Source of the DNA: Desulfobacterales bacterium
GTDB lineage: Bacteria; Desulfobacterota; Desulfobacteria; Desulfobacterales; C00003060
Reading direction: 5' to 3'
Length of the DNA stretch: 14,745 nt
Assembly (NCBI GenBank): GCA_030629475.1
Contig: DAOVOU010000013.1
Coordinates: 1-14,745 of the forward strand
In this document: positions 1 to 6,988 of the stretch, one piece after another
Layout: every line of letters begins with the position of its first letter
Numbering within the stretch: position 1 is the stretch's first letter
Program-made: the position numbers and the translations under genes
Notes under the pieces: generated by a model
The model's input: the letters and a program-made list of their open reading frames with translations, nothing else
Told to the model about the DNA's origin: nothing
The model's database searches: none

Positions 1-1
1 C

Positions 2-238
2 CGGAATCCTGTACCGGATTCTACCCTTGTGCCTGTGATTCCCGGAATTCTCGAACACGTGGTATCCGTTGGATATGGTCGTAATTGGAAGAACTGGACG
101 TTCGATGTTGCCTATGCATATTCCTTTGGTTCCAGGCAATCTGTAGGAACCAGCAAAATCATAGGTGGGGATTATGATGACAGTTCGGTGGACATCGACG
201 GGCATCTGCTTCGCTTCGGTATTCAATATCACTTTTGA
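2..238 (+). CDS. FadL/OmpP1-family outer-membrane transport protein, C-terminal fragment (5' end outside window)
   Basis: The reading frame is open from base 2 to the TGA at 236-238, so only about 78 C-terminal residues are present. The segment starts RNPVPDSTLVPVIPG, which resembles the strand/loop found near the C terminus of FadL/TodX barrels. It continues with alternating polar and aromatic residues (VSVGYGRNW, WTFDVAYAYSFG) typical of outer-membrane beta strands. It ends in FGIQYHF, a terminal phenylalanine as required for BAM-dependent insertion. FadL-family proteins carry hydrophobic molecules such as long-chain fatty acids across the outer membrane. The substrate cannot be told from this fragment. 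It lies upstream of the IS200-like element and, beyond it, a PhcB-like fatty-acid methyl ester synthase gene. The family call is from recognition of the C-terminal pattern; the fragment is too short for certainty. Confidence 0.72.
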   Translation, partial: RNPVPDSTLVPVIPGILEHVVSVGYGRNWKNWTFDVAYAYSFGSRQSVGTSKIIGGDYDDSSVDIDGHLLRFGIQYHF

Positions 239-385
239 GCTACCCAAGTTGGCTGATTTCGATCTACATCGCAACACCTCAAGGCTATTCTCTTTACACA
301 CCAATCTGTTCCTCCTGACGATAGACAGTTTCGTGGCAAGACGTTGCAAAGTTATTAAAAATATGGTAAATTATGTCCGAAGAAT
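239..385. other. Intergenic gap between FadL-like gene and IS200-like element
   Basis: I see no convincing gene here. An open frame runs through 165-497, but it is an out-of-frame continuation of the FadL-like gene and has no protein character. No hairpin followed by a T-run that would mark a terminator for the FadL-like gene was found. Confidence 0.5.
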
Positions 386-427
386 CACGCTTTCACCCAC
401 GGGCGTAAGCCCGTGGGTGAAAGCGTG
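386..427. repeat. Left-end palindrome of the IS200-like element
   Basis: Bases 386-404 and 409-427 are exact reverse complements (19 bp), leaving a 4-nt GTAA loop at 405-408. The core CCCACGGGC/GCCCGTGGG recurs in degenerate form to the right of the transposase gene. It is most likely the transposase recognition hairpin. A perfect stem of this length could also block read-through transcription into tnpA, as known for IS200. Confidence 0.85.
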
Positions 428-442
428 CCAGCCGAAGGCTGG
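428..442. repeat. Second small hairpin abutting the left-end palindrome
   Basis: The sequence ccagcc-gaa-ggctgg forms a 6-bp stem with a 3-nt loop directly after the 42-nt palindrome. It lies in the leader of the transposase gene, about 40 nt before its ATG. It may be part of the left-end folding domain or a leader structure limiting translation; the choice is inference. Confidence 0.6.
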
Positions 443-481
443 AAGTTTTGAAAGAACAAGGGGTTATGATATGCTAATGGT

Positions 482-919
482 ATGCAGATACGATTAAGCG
501 CACATGGAGCATATCATCACCAGTTTCATATTGTATGGATTCCCAAATATCGTAAAAGGATATTAAAGGGGGAGTTGAAGAAGTTCATTGAAAAACGATT
601 GTTTCATATCCAAGAGTATCACCCAGACGTCGAGATTGAGAAATACAGTATTCAGGAGGATCATCTGCATTTGGTCATAGTCATACCGCCGAAATATTCT
701 GTGTCAGGAATTGTAGGGAAGATCAAGGCCAATACGAGCCGAGAGATACGAAAACATTTTGACTGGGTAAAAAAGGTATATTGGCGCAATGAGTTCTGGT
801 CACCAGGCTTTTTTTCCTCCACAGTAGGCATTGACGAAGAAGTTATCAAAAGATACGTAGAATTTCAGGAAAAAGCTGACAAAGGACAAGCGCAACTGAG
901 CTTTGATTTTAAGTTCTGA
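482..919 (+). CDS. tnpA: IS200/IS605-family single-domain transposase (TnpA, Y1 HUH nuclease)
   Basis: The 145-aa product matches the usual length of IS200-type TnpA. The fold starts with YHHQFHIVWIPKYRKRIL (11-28). The metal-binding HUH motif is H61-L-H63 in the context EDHLHLVI. The catalytic tyrosine is most likely Y125 in IKRYVEFQE, followed by the helix glutamine Q129. FSSTVGID (111-118) and the GQAQLSFDF tail are also typical. These enzymes excise and insert single-stranded DNA as dimers, forming 5'-phosphotyrosine intermediates at hairpin-guided sites. ATG 482 is the first possible start after the in-frame TGA at 467-469. Its ribosome binding site is poor: AAGGGG at 458-463 is too far away. 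Weak translation is usual for this family. All key residues are present, so the protein may be active. Confidence 0.93.
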   Translation: MQIRLSAHGAYHHQFHIVWIPKYRKRILKGELKKFIEKRLFHIQEYHPDVEIEKYSIQEDHLHLVIVIPPKYSVSGIVGKIKANTSREIRKHFDWVKKVYWRNEFWSPGFFSSTVGIDEEVIKRYVEFQEKADKGQAQLSFDFKF

Positions 920-922
920 GTG

Positions 923-942
923 CCACGGGCGTAAGTCCGCGG
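923..942. repeat. Right-end imperfect hairpin of the IS200-like element
   Basis: CCACGGGC-GTAA-GTCCGCGG starts 3 bases after the tnpA stop codon. It repeats the left-end core with a G-T pair and an A-C mismatch, so it is a decayed or naturally imperfect right-end hairpin. Confidence 0.7.
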
Positions 943-1080
943 GTATCTACTTCAATCCTGGTCTCGACATTTTCTGAGAATGTGGAAGATGTGATTGATT
1001 ACACAAACTATTGCACAAGCTTCTGCAGCGTAATTGTCTTTCAGTATCCTAAATCTTAAAGGCAAAGGAGGTTAAATAGG
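943..1080 (+). promoter_or_regulatory. Leader of the PilZ-methyltransferase operon with strong Shine-Dalgarno
   Basis: The stretch is AT-rich. It ends in AAAGGAGGT (1064-1072), an almost ideal anti-16S match with an 8-nt spacer to ATG 1081, which fixes the start of the next gene. It must hold the operon promoter unless transcription enters from the insertion element. I could not find a sigma-70 pair with correct spacing or a sigma-54 GG/GC pair that I would defend. Confidence 0.55.
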
Positions 1081-2898
1081 ATGGTGCTAGATGCAAGTCC
1101 AGGTAAGCCTAAGAATGAAACCGATAAAAGGAAAAGCCAGCGCATAAAGGTAGATCAGAATTCGGCAAAGTACTACGTGGAAATACCTTTACCTGTACCA
1201 AAGGATGCTAAGATTAAAAAAGAGATAGTAGATATAAGCAACGAAGGGTTATCTTTTCTTATGCCTGAAGAAGAAGGAGTTTTCTTAGTAGGTACTCCCT
1301 TAGTTGATATAACGGTGGTGAAGGATAACAAGAGGTCTTACTTTCCTCAGGCTAGGGTTGCATACAGCAAAAGATTATATGGAGAAGGGATAAATTACAA
1401 GATAGGCTTACAATTTGTAAAAGATACGCATTCTTCAGGTCTCGAAAGGTCCGATACAATTGGTCAAACTCGATATCCTCGGTTTAGACTCCCCCGATAC
1501 GATATCGAACAATTGGGCAGTGTAAGCAAAATCATTACCTTCAAAAATAAGACCGGAACCTATGGCAGCTATGAGATGATAAACTTTTCTAAGTATGGAT
1601 TAGCCTTTAGGATGAGGGGAAATGAGGTTGAGGAATCAGCAGCTCTACGGGTTGGCGATGTAGTACATGAGCTGAAGGTTATTATTGGCCACAAAAAGGT
1701 ATATGAAGGCAGGGCGAGTATCGTTGATTTCAGGGAGCACGATAATGCATTGATAGTGGGGGTAAAGCTTGAGGATTCATGGTTGGAGGTGGATAAAATA
1801 CTCTATCTTGGAAAGAGTGAGAATATAAAAAACGATCTCAAAACATTTCTACGCGATCTGCCCGTTGGAGATAAGATTGGCGGGGAGTTTAAGCAGATTG
1901 TCGCGGACATGCGATATTATTTAGAGGCCATACAATCAAAATTGAAGGATGCAGAGATACGACTAGCAAACGTAGGTTCAAGCCAAAAGCATAAGATCGA
2001 GAAAGGGATGCTACAGGCTATGATCGGGCAATTTTCAAGTTCAATGGATCATTGGTTTATAACATTGAATAAGATGACAAGGAATCTTACAAAGGAAGCG
2101 CATGAGTTGCATAAGAGATATTTTCAGAAGCATCTGCATCACTTACTATTACAATCACCTTTTGTAAAAAGGAGTGTTGAAAAGCCGCTTGGGTATGGTG
2201 GTGATCATGTAACGATAAATATGATTTACGATAACGCCTATGACGGACATACACTATTAGGTAAATTACTTAGTAAATACACTTATAGTCTAGATGCATC
2301 AAGGGTAGTGAGATTGAGAAAACAGTGCATAAAGAGTATCGTCCTTGAGAAAATGAAAGAATTTGACCGTACTAAGAGAACAATGGAGATATTCAGTGTA
2401 GGTTGTGGGTCTGCAAGGGAGATAGAAGAGATTATGAAGGCTAATGATGGTTCGTTTCATGCTGAGATTTCTTTGCTGGATTTTGATGAGCGGCCATTAT
2501 ATTACGCTGAGAAGCGGCTCTCACAACAAAACAAAAACGGTATCACAAAGCTAAATTTTCTAAATAAATCCATAAGGGCTCTAGTTAAAGAAAAAAGAAA
2601 AGATAATTATGACTTAATTTACTCATTAGGTCTTGCAGATTATTTTAGTAACACCACCTGTAAGATGCTTGTAAGAAGCCTGTTTAACAAACTTAAGCAG
2701 AATGGCACTTTGATAATTGGCCAATATAGCACTGGAAATTCGTCTAGGTGTTATATGGAATTTGTTGGAGAATGGTATCTAATATATAGAGATACCGATG
2801 AATTATCAAAATGGTTAGATGTCATAAAAGAACCATATAAATCTAGTTTTTATCCCATATTAAAAGGCACCTATAATTTTTTGATTGTCCGCAAATAG
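1081..2898 (+). CDS. Tandem PilZ domains fused to a PhcB-like SAM methyltransferase (putative fatty-acid methyl ester signal synthase)
   Basis: The product is 605 aa and soluble. PilZ domain 1 (about 15-115) has R17xxxR21 and D51xS53xxG56, the complete c-di-GMP-binding signature. PilZ domain 2 (about 129-245) keeps N168xS170xxG173, but its first arginine is replaced (T130xxxR134). A helical linker spans about 248-355. A class I methyltransferase follows, with motif I VGCGS (440-444) and an acidic residue at D467. Three blocks recall the PhcB family: SPFVKRSVEKPLGYGGD (359-375), INMIYDNAYDGHTLLGKLL (379-397) and RCYMEFVGEWYLIYR (556-570). PhcB makes 3-hydroxy fatty-acid methyl esters, the Ralstonia quorum signal. 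The fusion suggests that signal synthesis responds to c-di-GMP; that is inference. The next gene overlaps or nearly abuts it, so the two are probably translationally coupled. It could instead methylate another acyl carboxylate. Confidence 0.82.
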   Translation: MVLDASPGKPKNETDKRKSQRIKVDQNSAKYYVEIPLPVPKDAKIKKEIVDISNEGLSFLMPEEEGVFLVGTPLVDITVVKDNKRSYFPQARVAYSKRLYGEGINYKIGLQFVKDTHSSGLERSDTIGQTRYPRFRLPRYDIEQLGSVSKIITFKNKTGTYGSYEMINFSKYGLAFRMRGNEVEESAALRVGDVVHELKVIIGHKKVYEGRASIVDFREHDNALIVGVKLEDSWLEVDKILYLGKSENIKNDLKTFLRDLPVGDKIGGEFKQIVADMRYYLEAIQSKLKDAEIRLANVGSSQKHKIEKGMLQAMIGQFSSSMDHWFITLNKMTRNLTKEAHELHKRYFQKHLHHLLLQSPFVKRSVEKPLGYGGDHVTINMIYDNAYDGHTLLGKLLSKYTYSLDASRVVRLRKQCIKSIVLEKMKEFDRTKRTMEIFSVGCGSAREIEEIMKANDGSFHAEISLLDFDERPLYYAEKRLSQQNKNGITKLNFLNKSIRALVKEKRKDNYDLIYSLGLADYFSNTTCKMLVRSLFNKLKQNGTLIIGQYSTGNSSRCYMEFVGEWYLIYRDTDELSKWLDVIKEPYKSSFYPILKGTYNFLIVRK

Positions 2899-5593
2899 AA
2901 AGTTGACCGTGGATATATATTTGCCCAGTGCAGAAAGAGTATTTAAGGCTAAAGAAGAATATAAAGCCTATACGGAAAAATATGCTCTAGGTTTGGCTAG
3001 AGTTGCCTGTGCTCTTATAGTTATCCTGGTCCCTCTGTTTAGTATTCCTGATTATTTTGCTTATCCAATATACTTCAAAAAGTTACTCATTATTAGGTTT
3101 GCTTGTACACTGGCGGTTCTTATCCTACTTCTATTCACGTTTACTCATCGCGGCAAAAGATACGGCTCATTGATTGAGATGATCGCCTTCATTATTGTAG
3201 GATTTTCTATATCCCTGATGATTCGCTTTATAGGTGGTTATCAATCCCCTTATTATGCAGGCTTAAATCTAGTAATTATAGGGATAGCGATCTTTGCTCC
3301 TTGGGGCGTAAGAGAATCAATCATATCATGTTCTTTAATTTATGCCTCGTATATTATACCAATAATCTTGTATGATACGATAGAGGATACCGCAATCTTA
3401 ATAAACAACAATATATTCCTTTTGTCTACTATAACCATTGCTATAGTGTGCAGTTATTTTACTTCGCGCGCGCGACATAGAGAATTCATTGCTCGCCTCG
3501 AACTTGAGCAAGCCAGAGATGAATTAAAAAGACTGGATACCCTCAAAAATGAATTCTTCGCCAGGGTCAGTCATGAGCTGCGTACGCCCCTCACTAACAT
3601 CATCCTCCCTATTCAGAATATGTTAACAGAACAAGGGGATCGATTAGATCCTGAGGATAGAGAAGAGAAGGAGACCGTGTTGAGGAATGCCCAGAAGTTG
3701 CTCAGGCGTATTAATGAGATATTAGATATTTCCAAGCTCGAAGCGGGTAAAATGAAGGTAACGGCGAGCTTGAAAGATTTAAACAGTATCCTGGAGGACA
3801 TTGTAGTTGCCTCCTCAATAGCAGCCAAACAAATCGGTATTGATTTAGTATTTGAGCAGGATAATCAATTGTCTATGATTTATGTGGATACCGAGAAGAT
3901 AGAAAAGGTCTTTTCCAACATAGTAAGTAATGCCTTAAAGTTTACTGATCATGGGGGTAAAGTGGAGGTAAAGACTAAGGAGGCGGAAGATCATATTGTG
4001 GTAAGGGTAAGTGATACAGGTGTTGGAATTCCACAGGAGCACCTACCGTATATTTTTGATCGATTTCATCAGGTGGATGGCTCAAGTTCCCGGAGGTATG
4101 AAGGGACAGGACTTGGTCTCTGCATTGTCAAAGAATTTCTTGAATTGCATCATGGGTCTGTTGAGGTGACGAGTGAATTAGGTAAAGGGACAGCATTTAC
4201 TGTTCACCTATTGAAGGACAAGGATCATTTTGCAAGAGGACAAATCAAAGAAGAACCGCAATTTCAGACGAGCGACGGATTGGTAGAACGTAGGCGTGGA
4301 GAGCGGCGTAAGGGAGAAAGACGCGAGATGCCGGAAGAAGATAGAGAGACTGTTAATTTATTGCAGGTTCAATTATCTGATCTGGTACAGGGGGCAAGAT
4401 ATTCTGAAGCGGGAGGTGCCGGGGAGGCTGAGAGAGGGGAGAAGGACAATAGCGTCTTAGTAGTGGAGGACAATAGGGATTTAGCCAGTAATATCGCTCG
4501 AAGTTTGGCTGGGTTTTATAACGTGTTTGTAGCGTATAATGGCCAGCAAGCTTTGGATAGAGTGCAGCAGAAGATGCCCGATCTCATCATCTCTGATGTG
4601 ATGATGCCTGAAATGGATGGGTATGAGTTGTGCGACAAGATTAAAAGTGACGAGCGGACACAGCACATACCGATTGTTTTGTTAACCGCTAAGGCTACTG
4701 TCGGCGATAAAATTGAGGGGCTGAAACATGGTGCAGATCAATATCTTGCGAAACCATTTAATCCCAATGAATTGCACGCGGTAGTAGATTCCTTACTAAC
4801 GAAAAGAGAACTTCAGGCCCAGTTAAACAAAAGGAATTTGGAGTTAAAGAAGGCTTTGCATGAACTTGAGGAGGCACAGGTACAGTTGGTACACGCGGCC
4901 CGGTTGGAGAGTGCGGGCCTGTTAGCTGCGGGTGTAGCCCATGAAATAAAGAACAATATGTACTGCTTACGGGCGGGCTTAGAGGGTATCAATAAGCGGT
5001 TGACCATGCTTTCGAAAGGTAAGCTTGATATAAAAGACACGTATAGAGGTCTCGCGAAGGCATTAGAGACGAATAATAAGGCCATAGAACATTCCCTTTT
5101 TATTGTAAATTCTTTGCTTGAGTTTTCCCGTAAGGATAAGGAAGGTATGGCCTTCTCTGACACAAACAAAGGGATTGAGGATACTCTCACCATGGTCTTG
5201 CCTATGATTAAGGATAAAATTACCATTCATAAGGAGTATGGTGAGATAGACAAGGTAGAGTGTAGAATAGAAGAGATCAATCAAGTTATTATGAATATGA
5301 TAGTAAATGCCTACCAGGCCATGGAAGAGAAAGGTATAGTCCGGATTAAGACGGCTCAAAATGAAGATACGGTCATCATTACCATAGCCGATGATGGGCC
5401 GGGCATCCCTCAGGAACACCTCCCCAAGATATTTACCCCTTTTTTTTCCACCAAAGAAGGTCAGAATTCCGGCTTAGGGTTAAGCATTTGTTATAATATC
5501 ATTAAAGATCACCATGGAACTGTCGATATAAAGAGTACACCGGGCCAGGGAACGGAGTTCACTATCGCCTTGCCAACCAGGCAGCCGAAATAG
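2885..5593 (+). CDS. Six-helix membrane hybrid histidine kinase with two kinase modules (HK-REC-HK), PhcS/PhcR-fusion-like
   Basis: The product is up to 902 aa. About six hydrophobic segments (roughly 36-54, 66-87, 95-115, 123-139, 146-164, 171-192) have only short loops, so sensing must occur within the membrane, as in LqsS/CqsS-type sensors. HisKA 1 has H230 in FFARVSHELRTPL. HATPase 1 has N349, DTGVGIP (377-383) and GTGLGL (407-412). An Arg-rich linker (467-480) precedes REC, whose sites are E528/D529, phospho-acceptor D571, T601 and K623. A coiled coil (about 640-672) leads to HisKA 2, with H686 in AHEIKN, and HATPase 2, with N808, DDGPGIP (836-842) and SGLGLS (862-867). The longest frame starts at TTG 2885, overlapping the previous gene by 14 bases; TTG 2903 or GTG 2909 are alternatives, and none has a good ribosome binding site. 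The likely role is to sense the product of the upstream methyltransferase and feed a phosphorelay. Confidence 0.88.
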   Translation: MSANRKLTVDIYLPSAERVFKAKEEYKAYTEKYALGLARVACALIVILVPLFSIPDYFAYPIYFKKLLIIRFACTLAVLILLLFTFTHRGKRYGSLIEMIAFIIVGFSISLMIRFIGGYQSPYYAGLNLVIIGIAIFAPWGVRESIISCSLIYASYIIPIILYDTIEDTAILINNNIFLLSTITIAIVCSYFTSRARHREFIARLELEQARDELKRLDTLKNEFFARVSHELRTPLTNIILPIQNMLTEQGDRLDPEDREEKETVLRNAQKLLRRINEILDISKLEAGKMKVTASLKDLNSILEDIVVASSIAAKQIGIDLVFEQDNQLSMIYVDTEKIEKVFSNIVSNALKFTDHGGKVEVKTKEAEDHIVVRVSDTGVGIPQEHLPYIFDRFHQVDGSSSRRYEGTGLGLCIVKEFLELHHGSVEVTSELGKGTAFTVHLLKDKDHFARGQIKEEPQFQTSDGLVERRRGERRKGERREMPEEDRETVNLLQVQLSDLVQGARYSEAGGAGEAERGEKDNSVLVVEDNRDLASNIARSLAGFYNVFVAYNGQQALDRVQQKMPDLIISDVMMPEMDGYELCDKIKSDERTQHIPIVLLTAKATVGDKIEGLKHGADQYLAKPFNPNELHAVVDSLLTKRELQAQLNKRNLELKKALHELEEAQVQLVHAARLESAGLLAAGVAHEIKNNMYCLRAGLEGINKRLTMLSKGKLDIKDTYRGLAKALETNNKAIEHSLFIVNSLLEFSRKDKEGMAFSDTNKGIEDTLTMVLPMIKDKITIHKEYGEIDKVECRIEEINQVIMNMIVNAYQAMEEKGIVRIKTAQNEDTVIITIADDGPGIPQEHLPKIFTPFFSTKEGQNSGLGLSICYNIIKDHHGTVDIKSTPGQGTEFTIALPTRQPK

Positions 5594-5713
5594 TGGACCT
5601 TAGAGCGCAAGGTTGAAACATCGAGATTCCCCTAAATCTCGTCTTGTTGGAGGGGACTTGAGAATTCCCGACCGCACCGGTCGAAAGTATGTTTGCGGAG
5701 AGAGGAAAAAGAA
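5594..5713 (+). other. Intergenic spacer with two small hairpins between the kinase and REC-kinase genes
   Basis: One hairpin pairs CGAGATT (5622-5628) with AATCTCG (5635-5641). Another pairs CGACCG (5669-5674) with CGGTCG (5678-5683). Neither is followed by a real T-run, so an intrinsic terminator is not supported. They may attenuate or separate expression of the third signalling gene. A usable ribosome binding site (GGAG 5697-5700 and GAGG 5702-5705) lies just before ATG 5714. Confidence 0.45.
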
Positions 5714-6820
5714 ATGACAGAGCTGGACTATAAAAAGTACAAGATATTATTAGTCGATGATGAATTAGACAATTTGGCAAATCTAATCTTTGCTTTTGAA
5801 TTAGACTATAATTTAATCACCGCTTCAAGTGCTGCGGAGGCCCTGGGTATTCTGAACAGAGAAGACATAGCCGTGGTTATTTCCGATCAACGTATGCCGG
5901 AAGTCTCCGGAACAAAGTTATTAAGCATGATTAAAGAAAGTCGCCCTAGAATTGTAAGAATGTTAATCACTGCCTATTCTGACATTGAGGCTGCTATTGA
6001 GGCGATTAACCAAGGGAATGTCTATCGTTATATACCCAAAGATCTGCCGATGAACGAGATAGAGGCTATTATCAAGCAGGCGATTGAATATTATCAAATG
6101 AAGGAAGACTTAGAAACTGCTACGCAATGCCTGATTAAGTCTGAAAAATTGATAACCATTGCCGAAATGGCATCAGGGATTGCGCATGAGATCGGCAATA
6201 CAATTGGTGGAATCAGTTTTTGCATAGATCGCCTCATTCAACACTGGCAAACGAAGGGCTTTGGTGATCCCGATATAGACGACCTCTTAACAAAAACCAA
6301 CAGATATGTGAAACGTTTAACAGAGATTATAGGACGCCTCAGAGATTTTGCCAAACCTGGTCATGTGGAAAAAGTCGATATCTATAAGGTAGTCGATGCT
6401 TCCATTGAGATAGCGAAAGACGGATTTAAGAGACCTCTAATTAATATAGAGATTATCAAGGAGATGGATGAAGGTATTCATAAGGTTGAAGGTAATTGTG
6501 TTTATTTCGAACAGATATTTCTCAATCTCATTCATAATGCCTCTCAGGCTATGCAAGGGATGAAAGGTAAAATTATCATCAAAGGGAGGGCAGATAATAA
6601 TTGGATATATATAGCTATTCAAGATACAGGCCCTGGCATACCTAAAGAGAATTTAAAGAAAGTCTTTAGGGCCTTCTATACGACTAAAGAGGAGGGCATG
6701 GGCATGGGGCTTTATATAATCGACGATATCATCAGGACCTTTGGGGGTAGGTTAGTGTTAGAAAGTGAATTAGGCAGAGGAAGTACCTTCACGGTAGTAC
6801 TCCCGATAAAGGCCTCCTAA
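5714..6820 (+). CDS. Response regulator-histidine kinase (REC-HisKA-HATPase), PhcQ/PhcR-like
   Basis: The product is 368 aa, soluble and has no DNA-binding domain. The N-terminal receiver (about 9-125) has D15/D16, phospho-acceptor D58 in SDQRMPEVSG, T86 and K109. The dimerization helix carries H158 in GIAHEIGN. The ATPase has N271/N275, DTGPGIP (304-310), a GMGMGL G box (328-333) and a GRGSTFTVVLP end. A kinase with a receiver in front is the architecture of PhcR/PhcQ-type proteins beside PhcB/PhcS. ATG 5714 is chosen because GAGG 5702-5705 is 8 nt upstream; a TTG at 5693 would add seven residues but has no better site. It probably takes phosphate from the upstream hybrid kinase through D58 and signals onward by its own kinase module. 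No output domain or transcription factor is encoded nearby, so the final target is unknown. Confidence 0.87.
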   Translation: MTELDYKKYKILLVDDELDNLANLIFAFELDYNLITASSAAEALGILNREDIAVVISDQRMPEVSGTKLLSMIKESRPRIVRMLITAYSDIEAAIEAINQGNVYRYIPKDLPMNEIEAIIKQAIEYYQMKEDLETATQCLIKSEKLITIAEMASGIAHEIGNTIGGISFCIDRLIQHWQTKGFGDPDIDDLLTKTNRYVKRLTEIIGRLRDFAKPGHVEKVDIYKVVDASIEIAKDGFKRPLINIEIIKEMDEGIHKVEGNCVYFEQIFLNLIHNASQAMQGMKGKIIIKGRADNNWIYIAIQDTGPGIPKENLKKVFRAFYTTKEEGMGMGLYIIDDIIRTFGGRLVLESELGRGSTFTVVLPIKAS

Positions 6821-6847
6821 TGAGTGAAGTATCTAAGGAGACGTAAC

Positions 6848-6988
6848 ATGCTTAAGTTCTTAGTAACATCACGACTAAACAACATAATGTCCCTGAAGTC
6901 CAAACATTTTTTGGTCAGTCTCGTGCAAGCTTTTCAGCCGTTTTTACGAATACCTCTTGCCAATAAACATAGGTCGCGTTTTTCATAG
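6848..6988 (+). CDS. Small ORF (46 codons) with a strong ribosome binding site after the signalling genes
   Basis: AAGGAG (6835-6840) lies 7 nt upstream of ATG 6848, and the frame runs to TAG 6986-6988. The product begins MLKFLVTSRLNNIMSLKSKHF and is basic with a hydrophobic stretch (FLVSLV at 21-26); I do not recognise it. An 8-codon ORF starts at the TAATG (6820) that ends the REC-kinase gene and stops at 6846, two bases before this ATG, so translational coupling is possible. It may be a real small protein, the stub of a truncated gene at the edge of the AT-rich signalling island, or chance. I saw no continuation of a protein in other frames up to 7141. Confidence 0.35.
   Translation: MLKFLVTSRLNNIMSLKSKHFLVSLVQAFQPFLRIPLANKHRSRFS

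Larger units (their letters stand above)
386..942 (+). mobile_element. IS200/IS605-like insertion element (approximate limits, hairpin to hairpin)
   Basis: The element is defined by a Y1 transposase gene (482-919) between two related hairpins. The left hairpin (386-427) is a perfect 19-bp stem closed by a GTAA loop. The right one (923-942) has an 8-bp stem with the same CCACGGGC-GTAA core but two imperfect pairs. In this family single-stranded ends fold into subterminal hairpins that the transposase binds, and there are no terminal inverted repeats or target duplications, so the exact cleavage points cannot be read from one copy. No tnpB is present. The element separates the FadL-like gene from the PilZ-methyltransferase operon. 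The decayed right hairpin suggests an old copy, although the transposase frame is intact. Confidence 0.75.

Noticed and set aside
165..497. 110-codon open frame overlapping the FadL-like gene end and the transposase leader
   Set aside because: It is out of frame with both real genes, runs through the 42-nt palindrome and has no recognisable protein features.
5063..5419. Antisense open frames of over 110 codons within the hybrid kinase gene (also 4813-5226)
   Set aside because: They are antisense shadows of a strongly conserved kinase region; no ribosome binding sites or family features.
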